Assembly (NCBI GenBank): GCA_037444625.1
Contig: JBBIMA010000001.1
Coordinates: 70,573-134,572, forward strand
Reading direction: 5' to 3'
Length of the DNA stretch: 64,000 nt
Source: DTHT01 sp037444625
GTDB lineage: Bacteria > Acidobacteriota > Terriglobia > Bryobacterales > Bryobacteraceae
Shown here in pieces: positions 15,880 through 25,517 of the stretch; the stretch's first letter is position 1; each line of letters opens with the position of its first letter. Under the pieces are notes generated by a model. It was not told the origin of the DNA, searched no databases, and saw only the letters and a list, made by a program, of their open reading frames with translations. A program made the position numbers and the translations under genes.

Positions 15880-17745
15880 ATGGCTCGCGTCTGGATCCTT
15901 GCACTCTTGCTGTCGGCGATCCCGCCCGGCGCCCCGGCGGCGCCCCTGCGCGCGGTCTTCGAGGGCGCCCTCTGGGAACACCGCTGGGCGCTGAAGGAAA
16001 TTGATCCCGAGCTGCCCTCGGACTGGTCGCCGTTTGAGTTTCTGGTGCTGGAGCTCAAGGCCTCTTCGCCCCAGCGGTTCGAGTTGCGCCTGGAGACCGC
16101 GCAGGGCAGGCGCAGCCAGCGGCTGCATCCCTTCGCCGGCGTCTGGATTCGCGCCGCCGTGCCCTTGCGCTACTTTCTCCGCCCGGACCGCCAGGGCTTC
16201 GATCTGGCTTCCCTGGGCAACAAGCCGCGGGGGACGTTCTGGATCAACCTGTCGGGCTCGGTCGGGCCGCTGAAGGCGGTGGAAGCCGTCGGAGTGGCCA
16301 TGCCGAACCCGGTCGGGCGGCCGACGCTAGAGATCCGTGCGGTCCGGCTGGCCAAGGAGGATCCAGGCGACGCGGTGCTGGAGCCGGGGCCGGTAGTGGA
16401 CGAATTCGGCCAGTGGATTCCGGCCAACTGGCCGGGCAAGGCGGCCGGCCTGGATCCGCTGCGCAAAGCCTGGGCGGCCGAAGAGGCCGAGCTGCGCCCG
16501 GGGGATTTCGATTACTGCCCCTACGGGGGTTACCGCAGCCGCAAGGTCCAAGCGACGGGCTTCTTCCGGGTCCAAGAGATTGACGGCCGCTGGTGGTTCG
16601 TAGATCCCGACGGGCACTTGTTCTTCTCGGTGGGCGCCGACGTCATCAGCCCGTATTCCGGCACGCGGACCGAAGGGCGCGAAGCGATCTTCGCCGCACT
16701 GCCTCCGGCGGATCTGCTGCCGCCCGGCAGGCCGGGCGCCGGCTCGAGGCAGGCTTCTTTTTATACCTGGAATCTGCTGCGCCGCTTCGGCCCCCAGTGG
16801 CCGGAGAAATGGCTTGAGTTGACCTTCCGGCGCATGGAGGCCTGGGGACTGAACACGGTGGGGAACTGGTCCGACCCGCGCCTGGGGGCGGCGCGCCGCA
16901 AGCCCTACGTCGCCACCCTGCGCGGCTGGGGTTTGGAAAAAGCGCCCCTGGGCCTGCCGGACGTCTACTCGCCGGAATGGGAGCGCCAGGTCGAGCAGGC
17001 GGCTTCCGAGCAGTGCGCCCCGCGCAAGGACGATCCCTACCTGCTCGGGTACTTCGTGGCCAACGAGCCGCCCTGGCCGGGCCGCGAACTGCTGCTCACC
17101 GAGATGATCCTAGAGGGTCCGGCCACCGCGCTCCAGCGCGAATTGAAAGCCTGGTTGGCGTCCGGGGACACGCCCGAGCGCCGGCGGGCCTTCGTTCTGA
17201 GGACCTTCGAGCGGTCGCTGGAGATCATCAACCGCGCGATCCGCCGCCACGATCCCAACCACCTGAACTTGGGCATCCGCTTCGGCGGCCGGCCGGCGGA
17301 AGACATCATCCGCGCGGCGCGGGTCTTCGACGTCTACAGCCAGAACATCTACGACTACGCCCCCGAGCCGGCCCTGCTCGACCGCATCCACCGCCTCACG
17401 GGCCGGCCCATCATCATCGGCGAGTTCCACTTCGGCACTCCCGGCCGCGGTCTGGCGCCCGGCCTTCGGCAGACCCGCGATCAGCAAGAGCGCGGCGCCG
17501 CTTACCGTTACTACGTCGAGAACGCCGCCGCCCACCCGGCCGTGGTGGGAACCCACTGGTTCCAGTGGCTGGACCAGCCGGCCACCGGACGAATGGACGG
17601 CGAGAACTACAACATCGGCTGGCTCGACGTCACCGACCGGCCTTATGCCGAGCTCGTCCGGGCCGCCCGGACCACCCATCGCCGCCTGGCGGAGGTGCAC
17701 TCCGGCCGAACGCCCCCGGTCAGCCGGAAGGCGGAGATACGCTAA
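15880..17745 (+). CDS. Secreted glycoside hydrolase-like protein (clan GH-A fold, agarase-like)
   Basis: A 621-aa exported protein: signal peptide at residues 1-20, a beta-sandwich-like N-domain to about 175, then a TIM-barrel-like domain that opens with FRVQEIDGRWWFVDPDGHLFFSVG. That segment and the spacing of two glutamates, in YFVANEPPW near residue 391 (candidate acid/base) and IIGEFHFG near 515 (candidate nucleophile), match clan GH-A enzymes and most resemble agarase-type families such as GH50. The substrate is not readable, and GH50 membership is tentative. AGGAGGA precedes the ATG. The DUF5107 gene follows after 24 bases, so the two are probably co-transcribed. Confidence 0.72.
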   Translation: MARVWILALLLSAIPPGAPAAPLRAVFEGALWEHRWALKEIDPELPSDWSPFEFLVLELKASSPQRFELRLETAQGRRSQRLHPFAGVWIRAAVPLRYFLRPDRQGFDLASLGNKPRGTFWINLSGSVGPLKAVEAVGVAMPNPVGRPTLEIRAVRLAKEDPGDAVLEPGPVVDEFGQWIPANWPGKAAGLDPLRKAWAAEEAELRPGDFDYCPYGGYRSRKVQATGFFRVQEIDGRWWFVDPDGHLFFSVGADVISPYSGTRTEGREAIFAALPPADLLPPGRPGAGSRQASFYTWNLLRRFGPQWPEKWLELTFRRMEAWGLNTVGNWSDPRLGAARRKPYVATLRGWGLEKAPLGLPDVYSPEWERQVEQAASEQCAPRKDDPYLLGYFVANEPPWPGRELLLTEMILEGPATALQRELKAWLASGDTPERRRAFVLRTFERSLEIINRAIRRHDPNHLNLGIRFGGRPAEDIIRAARVFDVYSQNIYDYAPEPALLDRIHRLTGRPIIIGEFHFGTPGRGLAPGLRQTRDQQERGAAYRYYVENAAAHPAVVGTHWFQWLDQPATGRMDGENYNIGWLDVTDRPYAELVRAARTTHRRLAEVHSGRTPPVSRKAEIR

Positions 17746-17769
17746 GCTGACGCCGGATAGGAGGCTTGC

Positions 17770-20700
17770 ATGAGACCCAGCCAAGCTGCCGCCTCGCTGC
17801 TGTTGCTGAGCCTGGCGCTCGAAGGGGGCCCGGCGCCCTCCGCCGCGCCCGCCCCGGCCGTCAAGGCCTGGGAGCAGGACGTGGTGATCCCTACCTACCT
17901 GGCCGGGCCGCCGGAACCGAATCCCATCTTCTTTTTCGGCCGGGCTTCCCAAGGGGCCGAAGGCCGCGTCTATCCTTATCCGCTCTACGACCGCCTGACC
18001 CAGCGCAAAGCGGACAAGACCTACAGAATGGTCTATCTCGAAAACGAATATCTGCGGCTGGGAATTCTGCCGGAAATCGGAGGGCGGTTGTTCGAGGCCG
18101 TAGACAAGACTAACAACTATCACTTTGTTTACCGCCAGCACGTCATCAAGCCGGCGCTGATCGGGCTGATCGGCGCCTGGATTTCCGGCGGCATCGAGTG
18201 GAACATTCCCCACCATCACCGGGCCACCACCTTCCTGCCCGTGCAGTATCGGATCGAGGCTCAGGCCGACGGCAGCAAGACGGTCTGGGTGGGCGAGCTG
18301 GAGCTGCGCCACCGCATGCGCTGGGCGGTGGGTTACACGCTCCATCCCGGGAGGGCTTACCTGGAGGCCAAGGTTCGCATTCTGAACCGCACGCCGGTGG
18401 TCCAGACCATGCTGTGCTTCGCCAACATCGCGGTTCACGCCAATGAGAACTACCAGGTCATTTTCCCGCCCCGCACCCAGTGGGGCACCCACCATCACAA
18501 GCGGGAGTTCGTGGCCTGGCCCGTGGCCCGGGGCCGTTACGGCGGGGCGGACTTCGACGGCGTGGACGTGAGCTGGTACAAGAATCACATCGCCTCGAAT
18601 TCGATTTTCGCCTGGAATTACGAGGATGACTTTCTGGCCGGCTACGATCACGGCCGGCAGGCCGGCACCCTGAGCGTGGCCGATCACCATATCGTGCCGG
18701 GCAAGAAGCTGTGGACCTGGGGCACCGGCCCGCGCGGCCGGATGTGGGACAAGATCCTCACCGACGAGGACGGCCCCTACGTCGAGCTGATGGTCGGGGC
18801 TTACTCGGACAACCAACCCGACTACAGTTGGCTTCAGCCTTTCGAGACCAAGGCTTTCTCCATTTATTTGTATCCGTTCCGAGAGATCGGCGGGGTCAAG
18901 AACGCCAACCGGGAGGCGGCCGTGAACCTGGAAGTGTCCCACGGCCGGGTGCGGCTGGGCTTCTGCGCCACGCGGGCGCATCGCGCGGCGGTGGCCTCGC
19001 TCAAGGCGGCGGGCAAGACCTTGCTCGAGGAGACCATTTCGATCAGTCCCGCGCAGCCCTACCTGAAAGAGGTCGCCCTCCCGCCCGGGCTCGAGGAAGG
19101 CGCCCTGCGCGCCTCGCTCTCGGCCGGCGGCAGGGAGTTAGTGGCTTACTCGCCGGTGCGCCCGGCGCCCTCCCCTATGCCCAAACCGGTGCAGCCGCCC
19201 CCGCCGCCCGAGGAACTCAAGACCAACGAAGAGCTTTACCTGACCGGCCTGCGCATCGAGCAGTTCCACCATCCGACCCTGGAGCCCGACCCCTACTGGG
19301 AGGAGGCCCTGCGGCGCGATCCGGGCGACGTACGGGTCAACACCGCCCTGGGCATCAACTATCTCAAGAAGGCTCGCTTCGCGGAGGCCGAGCGCCTGTT
19401 TCGCAAGGCGCTCGAACGCGCCACTTACAACTACACCACGCCCAAGGACGGGGAAGCGACTTACTACTTGGGGCTGGCCCTGAAGGCCCAGGGCCGAAAG
19501 CAGGAGGCCTTCCGGCAATGTTACCTGGCCACCTGGAGCCTGGCCTGGCGGGCCGCGGGCTATTACTGTCTGGCGGAGATAGCGGCCGGGGAGGACGCCG
19601 CGGCCGCGCTGGATTTCCTCGACCGGTCGCTCGAAGCCAATGCCCTCAACCTGCGCGCGCTGGCTCTGAAGGCCGCCATGCTGCGCCGTCTCGGACGGCG
19701 GCAGGAGGCGCTGGCGGCGATTGCGGCCGCCCGGCGCTCGACCGACCCGTTGGACGTCCGCCTGTGGGCCGAGCGCCTGCTGGCCTCACCCGACCCGGCG
19801 GCGGAGAAAGAGCTGGCGGCGGTCTTCCGCACCCATCCCGCCACGGCCTTGGAAACCGCCGCCGAGTATCTCGACGCCGGCCTCTGGGCCGACGGCGCGG
19901 CCGTGCTTTCCCGCGCCGCGGCGGCCGAGGAGGGCAAGCCCTCGCCGCTGGTTTACTACTATCTGGCTTACTTCGCCGAGAAGACGGGGCAGAAGCAGAA
20001 GGCGGCCGAGTATCGCGCGCTGGCCCGCCGGATGCCCCCCGATTACGTGTTTCCCTTCCAGCAGGAAGCCATCGAGGTTCTGGCGGCGGCCATCGAGCGC
20101 GACCCGAGCGATCCCCGCGCCCCCTACTATCTGGGCAATCTGCTGTACGACTGGCAACCGCAGCGGGCCGTGAAGCTCTGGGAGCAGGCGGCGGCACTGG
20201 AGGATTCCTTTCCCATCGTGCAGCGCAACCTGGCGGTCGCCTACTCCCGAGCCGCTTCGGGCAGCGATCTGAAGCAGGCCATCGCGCGCCTGGAAAAGGC
20301 GGTCGCGGCCCCGCGCAACTACGCGCTGCATTTCGCCGAACTGGACGCTCTTTACGAGGCGGCCGGCGCGGCGCCGGAAACCCGTCTGGCGTTGCTGGAG
20401 CGCCATCACGAAGTGGTCTCGGAGCGGGACGACGCGCTGGCCCGCGAGATCGGCCTCAAGGTCGTACTGGGCAAGTACGACGAGGCGATCCGGCTGATGA
20501 CCGGCCGGCGCTTCGCGGTGTGGGAGGGCGGCTCGATCAACGTGGCCGACGACTGGACGGACGCCCACCTGCTGCGGGGCCACAGCCGCCTGGAGGCGGG
20601 ACGCTACCGGGAGGCGCTGAGCGACTACCAGGCGGCGCTGGCGGTGCCGGACAATCTGCCTGCCGAGAGGCGATGGGGCGGTTCGCGCGAGGCGGAAGTG

Positions 20701-21126
20701 GCCTACTGGATCGGCTGCGCGCATGAAGCCCTGGGGGAGCGCGAGCAGGCGGAGCGTTTCTGGCAGAAGGCGGCCGCGGCGGGGGGACCGCGTTTGCGCA
20801 CGGCGGGAGCGAGCGGCCAGACCTACTACCAAGCGCGGGCGCTGGAGAAGCTGGGCCGGCGCCAGGAGGCGCGCGCTCTGTTCGAGGAGCTCGTACGCGC
20901 GGGCGAGCGGGCGCTCGGCCAGGCGCCGGCCGAGATTGACTTCTTCGCCTCCTTCGGCGAGCAGCAATCGCAGCGCAGCCGGCTGGCCGGCGCGCATTAT
21001 CTGGCCGGCCTGGGGCGGCTCGGGCTGGGCGAACAGGAGAAGGCGCGCGCGGAGTTTCTGGAAGCTCTGCGGTTCAGTCCGGATCATTTGGGCGCCCGGA
21101 CGCAGTTGGCCCGGCTGGGCCGCTAG
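17770..21126 (+). CDS. Secreted DUF5107 domain protein with tetratricopeptide repeats
   Basis: A 1118-aa protein. After a signal peptide (residues 1-25) comes a DUF5107 domain at about 40-370, an aldose-1-epimerase-like beta-sandwich with NEYLRLGILPEIGGRLFEA, a GGIEWNIPHHHR segment and paired His/Asp residues. From about 480 to the end there are at least ten TPR-type helical pairs, for example ALGINYLKKARFAEAERLFRKAL (shown here only as family evidence) and later copies. The domain pair is recurrent in Acidobacteria and Bacteroidetes glycan loci. Enzymatic activity is unproven. A GGAG site precedes the ATG, 24 bases after the GH-like gene. Confidence 0.82.
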   Translation: MRPSQAAASLLLLSLALEGGPAPSAAPAPAVKAWEQDVVIPTYLAGPPEPNPIFFFGRASQGAEGRVYPYPLYDRLTQRKADKTYRMVYLENEYLRLGILPEIGGRLFEAVDKTNNYHFVYRQHVIKPALIGLIGAWISGGIEWNIPHHHRATTFLPVQYRIEAQADGSKTVWVGELELRHRMRWAVGYTLHPGRAYLEAKVRILNRTPVVQTMLCFANIAVHANENYQVIFPPRTQWGTHHHKREFVAWPVARGRYGGADFDGVDVSWYKNHIASNSIFAWNYEDDFLAGYDHGRQAGTLSVADHHIVPGKKLWTWGTGPRGRMWDKILTDEDGPYVELMVGAYSDNQPDYSWLQPFETKAFSIYLYPFREIGGVKNANREAAVNLEVSHGRVRLGFCATRAHRAAVASLKAAGKTLLEETISISPAQPYLKEVALPPGLEEGALRASLSAGGRELVAYSPVRPAPSPMPKPVQPPPPPEELKTNEELYLTGLRIEQFHHPTLEPDPYWEEALRRDPGDVRVNTALGINYLKKARFAEAERLFRKALERATYNYTTPKDGEATYYLGLALKAQGRKQEAFRQCYLATWSLAWRAAGYYCLAEIAAGEDAAAALDFLDRSLEANALNLRALALKAAMLRRLGRRQEALAAIAAARRSTDPLDVRLWAERLLASPDPAAEKELAAVFRTHPATALETAAEYLDAGLWADGAAVLSRAAAAEEGKPSPLVYYYLAYFAEKTGQKQKAAEYRALARRMPPDYVFPFQQEAIEVLAAAIERDPSDPRAPYYLGNLLYDWQPQRAVKLWEQAAALEDSFPIVQRNLAVAYSRAASGSDLKQAIARLEKAVAAPRNYALHFAELDALYEAAGAAPETRLALLERHHEVVSERDDALAREIGLKVVLGKYDEAIRLMTGRRFAVWEGGSINVADDWTDAHLLRGHSRLEAGRYREALSDYQAALAVPDNLPAERRWGGSREAEVAYWIGCAHEALGEREQAERFWQKAAAAGGPRLRTAGASGQTYYQARALEKLGRRQEARALFEELVRAGERALGQAPAEIDFFASFGEQQSQRSRLAGAHYLAGLGRLGLGEQEKARAEFLEALRFSPDHLGARTQLARLGR

Positions 21127-21203
21127 GGGTCGGGCGAGGCGGGCCGCGCGGCCGGCGGCCGCGATTGACAGGCTTCCGCGCGGCTTGTTAGCCTGCTGGG
21201 TTG

Positions 21204-22313
21204 ATGTCCGCAGCGGCGCCTTTGAAGCGCACGCCTCTTTACGATCTTCACCGCCAACTAGGCGCGCGGATGGTGGGCTTCGGCGGCTGGGAGATGCCCG
21301 TGCAGTATTCGGGCATCGTCGAGGAGCACCTGGCGGTGCGCCGCGCCGTCGGCTTGTTCGACGTCAGCCACATGGGCGAGATCGAAATCCGCGGCCCGGA
21401 GGCGCTGGCGCTGACCGAGTTCGTCACCACCAACCAGGCGAGCCGCTTAAGAGTCGGGCAGGCGCAGTACTCGGCCCTGCTTTACGAGCACGGCGGCTTC
21501 GTGGACGATCTGCTGGTGCACAAGGTGGCCGACGACCACTATTTCCTGTGCGTCAACGCCGCCAATCAGGAGAAGGATTACGAGCACATCCGGCGGCGGA
21601 ACCGCTTCCGGGCGGAGGTGGAGTTCGCCGGCCCGCGCTACGCCCAGCTCGCTTTGCAGGGGCCGCGCGCTCTGCAAACGCTGGCCAAGCTGACCGAGAC
21701 GGATCTGAGCGCCATCGCCTACTATCACTTCACCGACGGCAGGGTGGCGGGCGCGCCGGCGCGCATCGCCCGCACGGGCTACACCGGCGAGGACGGCTTC
21801 GAGCTGTATCTGGCGCCGGCCGAGGCGCCCCGCATCTTCCGCGAGCTGCTGGGGGCGGGGGCGGAATTCGGCATCCGGCCCTGCGGGCTGGGGGCGCGCA
21901 ACACGCTGCGGCTGGAAGCCAAGATGGCGCTCTACGGGCACGAGATTGACGCCAGCATCCGCCCGCCGGAAGCGGACTTGAACTGGATCGTGAAGATGGA
22001 CAAGGGTGAGTTCGTGGGGCGGGAGGCGCTGGAGCGGCTGGCGGCGGCCGGTGTGCGGCGCAAGCTGATGGGCTTCGAGATGCGGGGGCCGGGGATCGCG
22101 CGGGACGGCTACCCGGTGTATGTGGAGGGCCGCCCGGCGGGCTGGGTGACCAGCGGAGGGCCGGCGCCCTATCTGAACAAAAACATCGGATTGTGTTATC
22201 TCCCTCTGGAGCTGGCCCGGATCGGGCGCCCCATCGAAATCGCCGTCCGCGGCCGGCTCATCCCGGCGGAAACCGTGCGCACCCCTTTTTACAAGCGCGC
22301 CCGGCCCGACTAG
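21204..22313 (+). CDS. gcvT: Glycine cleavage system T protein (aminomethyltransferase)
   Basis: Transfers the methylene group from the aminomethyl-lipoyl arm of GcvH to tetrahydrofolate and releases ammonia. The 369-aa protein begins with the family pattern LKRTPLYDLHRQLGARMVGFGGWEMPVQY, has FDVSHMGE near residue 51, and ARTGYTGEDGFE near 189 (folate-site region). ATG 21204 directly follows an in-frame TTG, so either could be used. TTGACA at 21165-21170 may be the -35 of the operon promoter. There is no room for a glycine riboswitch in the 77-base leader region. It is the first of four gcv genes. Confidence 0.93.
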   Translation: MSAAAPLKRTPLYDLHRQLGARMVGFGGWEMPVQYSGIVEEHLAVRRAVGLFDVSHMGEIEIRGPEALALTEFVTTNQASRLRVGQAQYSALLYEHGGFVDDLLVHKVADDHYFLCVNAANQEKDYEHIRRRNRFRAEVEFAGPRYAQLALQGPRALQTLAKLTETDLSAIAYYHFTDGRVAGAPARIARTGYTGEDGFELYLAPAEAPRIFRELLGAGAEFGIRPCGLGARNTLRLEAKMALYGHEIDASIRPPEADLNWIVKMDKGEFVGREALERLAAAGVRRKLMGFEMRGPGIARDGYPVYVEGRPAGWVTSGGPAPYLNKNIGLCYLPLELARIGRPIEIAVRGRLIPAETVRTPFYKRARPD

Positions 22314-22322
22314 CGAGGCAGC

Positions 22323-22706
22323 ATGTATCCGGACGAGTTCAAGTACACACGAGAGCACGAATGGGTCAAGGTCGAGGGCGACCTGGGCGTGGTGGGCATC
22401 ACCTTTCACGCCCAGCAGGCGCTGGGCGACATCGTCTACGTGGAGTTGCCCAAGGTGGGCAGCCAGGCCGTGCAAGGCAAGGCCATCGGCACCGTGGAGT
22501 CCGTCAAAGCGGTCTCGGACATCTACGCTCCGGTCTCCGGCGAGGTGGTCGAGGTCAACGAAACTCTGACCCAGACCCCGGAGTTGCTCAACCGGGATCC
22601 GCACGGGGAGGCCTGGTTGGCTAAAATCCGGCTGAGCGCCCCCGAGGAGCTCGAGCGCCTGCTCTCCGCCGCCCAGTACCGCGATTTGGTGGCCGAGGAA
22701 TCCTGA
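22323..22706 (+). CDS. gcvH: Glycine cleavage system H protein
   Basis: Lipoyl carrier that shuttles the aminomethyl group among the P, T and L proteins. The 127-aa protein has the YTREHEWVKVEG start, VGITFHAQQALGDIVYVELP, and the lipoylation lysine in VESVKAVSDIYAPVSGEV near residue 63. Length and sequence fit exactly. The start codon follows a GAGG site, 9 bases after gcvT. Confidence 0.96.
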   Translation: MYPDEFKYTREHEWVKVEGDLGVVGITFHAQQALGDIVYVELPKVGSQAVQGKAIGTVESVKAVSDIYAPVSGEVVEVNETLTQTPELLNRDPHGEAWLAKIRLSAPEELERLLSAAQYRDLVAEES

Positions 22707-22707
22707 G

Positions 22708-24039
22708 GTGCGCTACCTGCCCAAGTCCGAGGCCGACCGCCGGGCCATGCTGGAGGCGATCGGGCTGGAGTCGCTCGAGGAGCTGTTCAGCCAGATTCCG
22801 CCCGAGTTGCGGCTGAGCGAGCCGCTCCGGCTGGGCCCGGGCCTCTCGGAGTACGAGGTGCTGGAATACTTCCGGGAGCAGGGACGGCGCAACGCGACCT
22901 ATCCGTCGTTTTTGGGAGCGGGCGCCTACCGGCACTATCGCCCCAGCCTGGTGGACGTAGTGGCCTCCCGGGGCGAGTTCCTCACCGCCTACACGCCTTA
23001 CCAGGCGGAAATCTCCCAGGGCATCCTGGCCTCGATCTTCGAGTTCCAAACCATGATCTGCCAGTTGACCGGGATGGAAGCGGCCAACGCCTCGATGTAC
23101 GACGGCTCGACCGCCATGACCGAGGCGGCCCTGATGGCGGTGCGGATCACGGGTCGGGATCGCATCGTGGTGGGGGCCGGCGTGCATCCCGAGTACCGGG
23201 AGGTGCTGCGCACGTACGCGCGCAACCAGGCCATGCAGGTGGTCGAGGCGCCCTACGAGCCGGAATCGGGCGCCACCGATGCGGCCCGCGCGGCCCAGTT
23301 GCTGGACGGGCGCACGGCGGCGCTGATCCTGCAATCGCCCAATTTCTTCGGCGTCCTGGAGCCTTTGCAGGCGGCGGCCGAAGCGGCCCACTGCGCCGGC
23401 GCTCTGCTGGTGCACGTCTTCACGGAGGCGGTCTCGCTCGGCCTGCTGGCCCCGTGCGAGCAGGCCGATATCGTAGCGGGCGAACTCCAGTCCTTCGCCA
23501 TTCCGCCCGGCTTCGGGGGCCCCTACGCCGGGGTGATCGCCACGCGCGAGAAGTACGTCCGCCAGTTGCCCGGGCGCCTGGTGGGGCAGACCACCGACAG
23601 CCGGGGCCGGCGGGCTTTCTGCCTGACGCTCTCCACGCGCGAACAGCACATCCGCCGGGAACGGGCGACCTCGAACATCTGCACCAATCAGGCGCTGGTG
23701 GCGCTGATGGCGACGGTCTTCATGACCGTCTACGGCAAGCAGGGGCTGCGCGAGCTGGCCGAGCAGAATCTGGCCAAGGCGCACTACCTGGCCGGGAAGC
23801 TGCCGCGGCGGTTCTCGGGCCGCTTCTTCAACGAATTCGTGGCGCGCGCCGAGGGCGCCTCCCCGGAGCGGATCAACCGGGCGTTGCTGGAGAAGAGGAT
23901 CATCGGCGGGCTGCCGCTGGGGCGCTTCTATCCCGAGCTGGCCGACTGCCTGCTGCTGTGCGCCACCGAGATGAGCCGGCGGGAAGAGATGGACGCGGTG
24001 GCCGAGGCTTTCGCCGACGCCGCGGGAGGGCGGATGTGA
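22708..24039 (+). CDS. gcvPA: Glycine dehydrogenase (decarboxylating), subunit 1
   Basis: N-terminal half of the P protein in organisms with a split GcvP. The 443-aa protein starts with GTG one base after the gcvH stop. It shows FLGAGAYRHYRPSLVD, TAYTPYQAEISQGILQ-type sequence (here SQGILASIFEFQT), the ASMYDGSTAMTEAA segment and the FGGPYAGVIATRE region, all typical of GcvPA. It pairs with GcvPB, which carries the PLP lysine. The stop overlaps the gcvPB start by 4 nt. Confidence 0.95.
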   Translation: MRYLPKSEADRRAMLEAIGLESLEELFSQIPPELRLSEPLRLGPGLSEYEVLEYFREQGRRNATYPSFLGAGAYRHYRPSLVDVVASRGEFLTAYTPYQAEISQGILASIFEFQTMICQLTGMEAANASMYDGSTAMTEAALMAVRITGRDRIVVGAGVHPEYREVLRTYARNQAMQVVEAPYEPESGATDAARAAQLLDGRTAALILQSPNFFGVLEPLQAAAEAAHCAGALLVHVFTEAVSLGLLAPCEQADIVAGELQSFAIPPGFGGPYAGVIATREKYVRQLPGRLVGQTTDSRGRRAFCLTLSTREQHIRRERATSNICTNQALVALMATVFMTVYGKQGLRELAEQNLAKAHYLAGKLPRRFSGRFFNEFVARAEGASPERINRALLEKRIIGGLPLGRFYPELADCLLLCATEMSRREEMDAVAEAFADAAGGRM

Positions 24040-25517
24040 TCGGGAAAGTGCGCAGCCACATCGTGCAGGAGGAGCCGCTGGTGTTCGAGCTCAGCTCGGC
24101 CGGCAAGCGGGGCTTCCAGTTGCCTGCCTTGGACGTGCCGGCGGCGGATCCGGCCGCGGCGTTGGGCGCGGAGAACGTGCGGGGGCCGCTGGAGGGCTTC
24201 CCCGAGGTCAGCGAAGTCGAGGCGCTGCGCCACTTCACGCGGCTGTCCACCTGGAACTACGCCATTGACCTGGGCATGTACCCGCTGGGGTCCTGCACCA
24301 TGAAGTACAACCCCCGGGCCCACGAGGAGGCGGCTCGGGTGGAGGGTCTGGCCTGGGCCCATCCCTATCAGCCCGAGGAGCTGGCGCAAGGCTGCCTGGA
24401 GATCATGGCCCGACTGGAGGAGGCGCTGGCCGAGATCACCGGCATGGACGCCGTGTCCCTCCAGCCGGCCGCGGGGGCGCACGGCGAGCTGACCGGTATC
24501 CTGCTGGTGCGGGCGCTGCTGGAGACCCGGGGCAACCCGCGCCGCAAGATCCTGATCCCGGATTCGGCTCACGGCACCAACCCCGCCACCGCCGCCATCG
24601 CCGGCTACGCGGTTGAGAACATCAAGTCCAACGCCCGCGGCATGATTGATCTGGAGGCCTTCCCCGGGCTGGTGACCGAGGAGGTGGCGGCCCTGATGCT
24701 CACCAACCCGAACACCCTGGGGGTCTTCGAGGTCAACATCGCGCGGATCGCCGAAATCCTGCATGAAAAGGGCGCGCTGCTTTACATGGACGGGGCCAAC
24801 ATGAACGCCCTGGTAGGCGTGACGCGTCCCGGCGATGCGGGCGTGGACGTGCTGCATTTGAACCTGCACAAGACGTTCTCCACGCCCCACGGCGGGGGAG
24901 GTCCGGGCAGCGGGCCCGTGGCGGTCAAGCGGGAACTCGAGCCTTTCCTGCCCAAGCCGCGCTTGAAGCGGGAAGGCGGCCGCTGGCGGCTGGATTACGA
25001 CCGCCCGCAATCCATCGGGCGGGTGCGCGCCTTCTACGGCAACTTCGGAGTGCTGGTGCGCGCGCTGGCCTACATCCTGGCCTGCGGGGCCGAAGGGCTG
25101 CGCGCCGCCACCCTGGACGCGGTGCTCAACTCCAACTACGTCCGCAAGGCCCTGGAGCCTTATTACGATCTGCCCCACCGCGAGCCCTCGATGCACGAGT
25201 GCGTCTTCAGCGACCAGCGCCAGGCTCGCCGCGGCGTACGCACCATGGACATCGCCAAGCGCCTGATTGACTACGGCTTCCATCCCTACACGGTGAGTTT
25301 CCCCCTGATTGTGCCGGGCGCCCTGATGATCGAGCCGACCGAAAGCGAGAGCCGGCGCGAGCTGGACCTTTTCATCCAGGCCATGATCGCGATCGCCCGG
25401 GAGGCGGAGGAGAATCCGGAGCTGGTGCGCACGGCGCCCCACACCACGCGCACCAGCCGCGTGGACGAGGTGACCGCGGCGCGCAAACCCGTGCTGCGCT
25501 GGCGGCCCGGATCCTAA
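24036..25517 (+). CDS. gcvPB: Glycine dehydrogenase (decarboxylating), subunit 2
   Basis: PLP-carrying half of the P protein; decarboxylates glycine and loads the aminomethyl group on GcvH. The 493-aa protein has YPLGSCTMKYNPR near residue 85, SLQPAAGAHGEL near 143, the pyridoxal-site lysine in LNLHKTFSTPHGGGGPG near 277, and the C-terminal SFPLIVPGALMIEPTESES region. The GTG start at 24036 overlaps the gcvPA stop and is preceded by GGAGGG (24025-24030). It completes T-H-PA-PB; the L protein is not in the window. Confidence 0.95.
   Translation: MIGKVRSHIVQEEPLVFELSSAGKRGFQLPALDVPAADPAAALGAENVRGPLEGFPEVSEVEALRHFTRLSTWNYAIDLGMYPLGSCTMKYNPRAHEEAARVEGLAWAHPYQPEELAQGCLEIMARLEEALAEITGMDAVSLQPAAGAHGELTGILLVRALLETRGNPRRKILIPDSAHGTNPATAAIAGYAVENIKSNARGMIDLEAFPGLVTEEVAALMLTNPNTLGVFEVNIARIAEILHEKGALLYMDGANMNALVGVTRPGDAGVDVLHLNLHKTFSTPHGGGGPGSGPVAVKRELEPFLPKPRLKREGGRWRLDYDRPQSIGRVRAFYGNFGVLVRALAYILACGAEGLRAATLDAVLNSNYVRKALEPYYDLPHREPSMHECVFSDQRQARRGVRTMDIAKRLIDYGFHPYTVSFPLIVPGALMIEPTESESRRELDLFIQAMIAIAREAEENPELVRTAPHTTRTSRVDEVTAARKPVLRWRPGS

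Noticed and set aside
21127..21203. Glycine riboswitch ahead of gcvT
   Set aside because: The interval is 77 bases and most of it is a promoter-like segment, too short for the two-domain riboswitch. No typical stems were seen.
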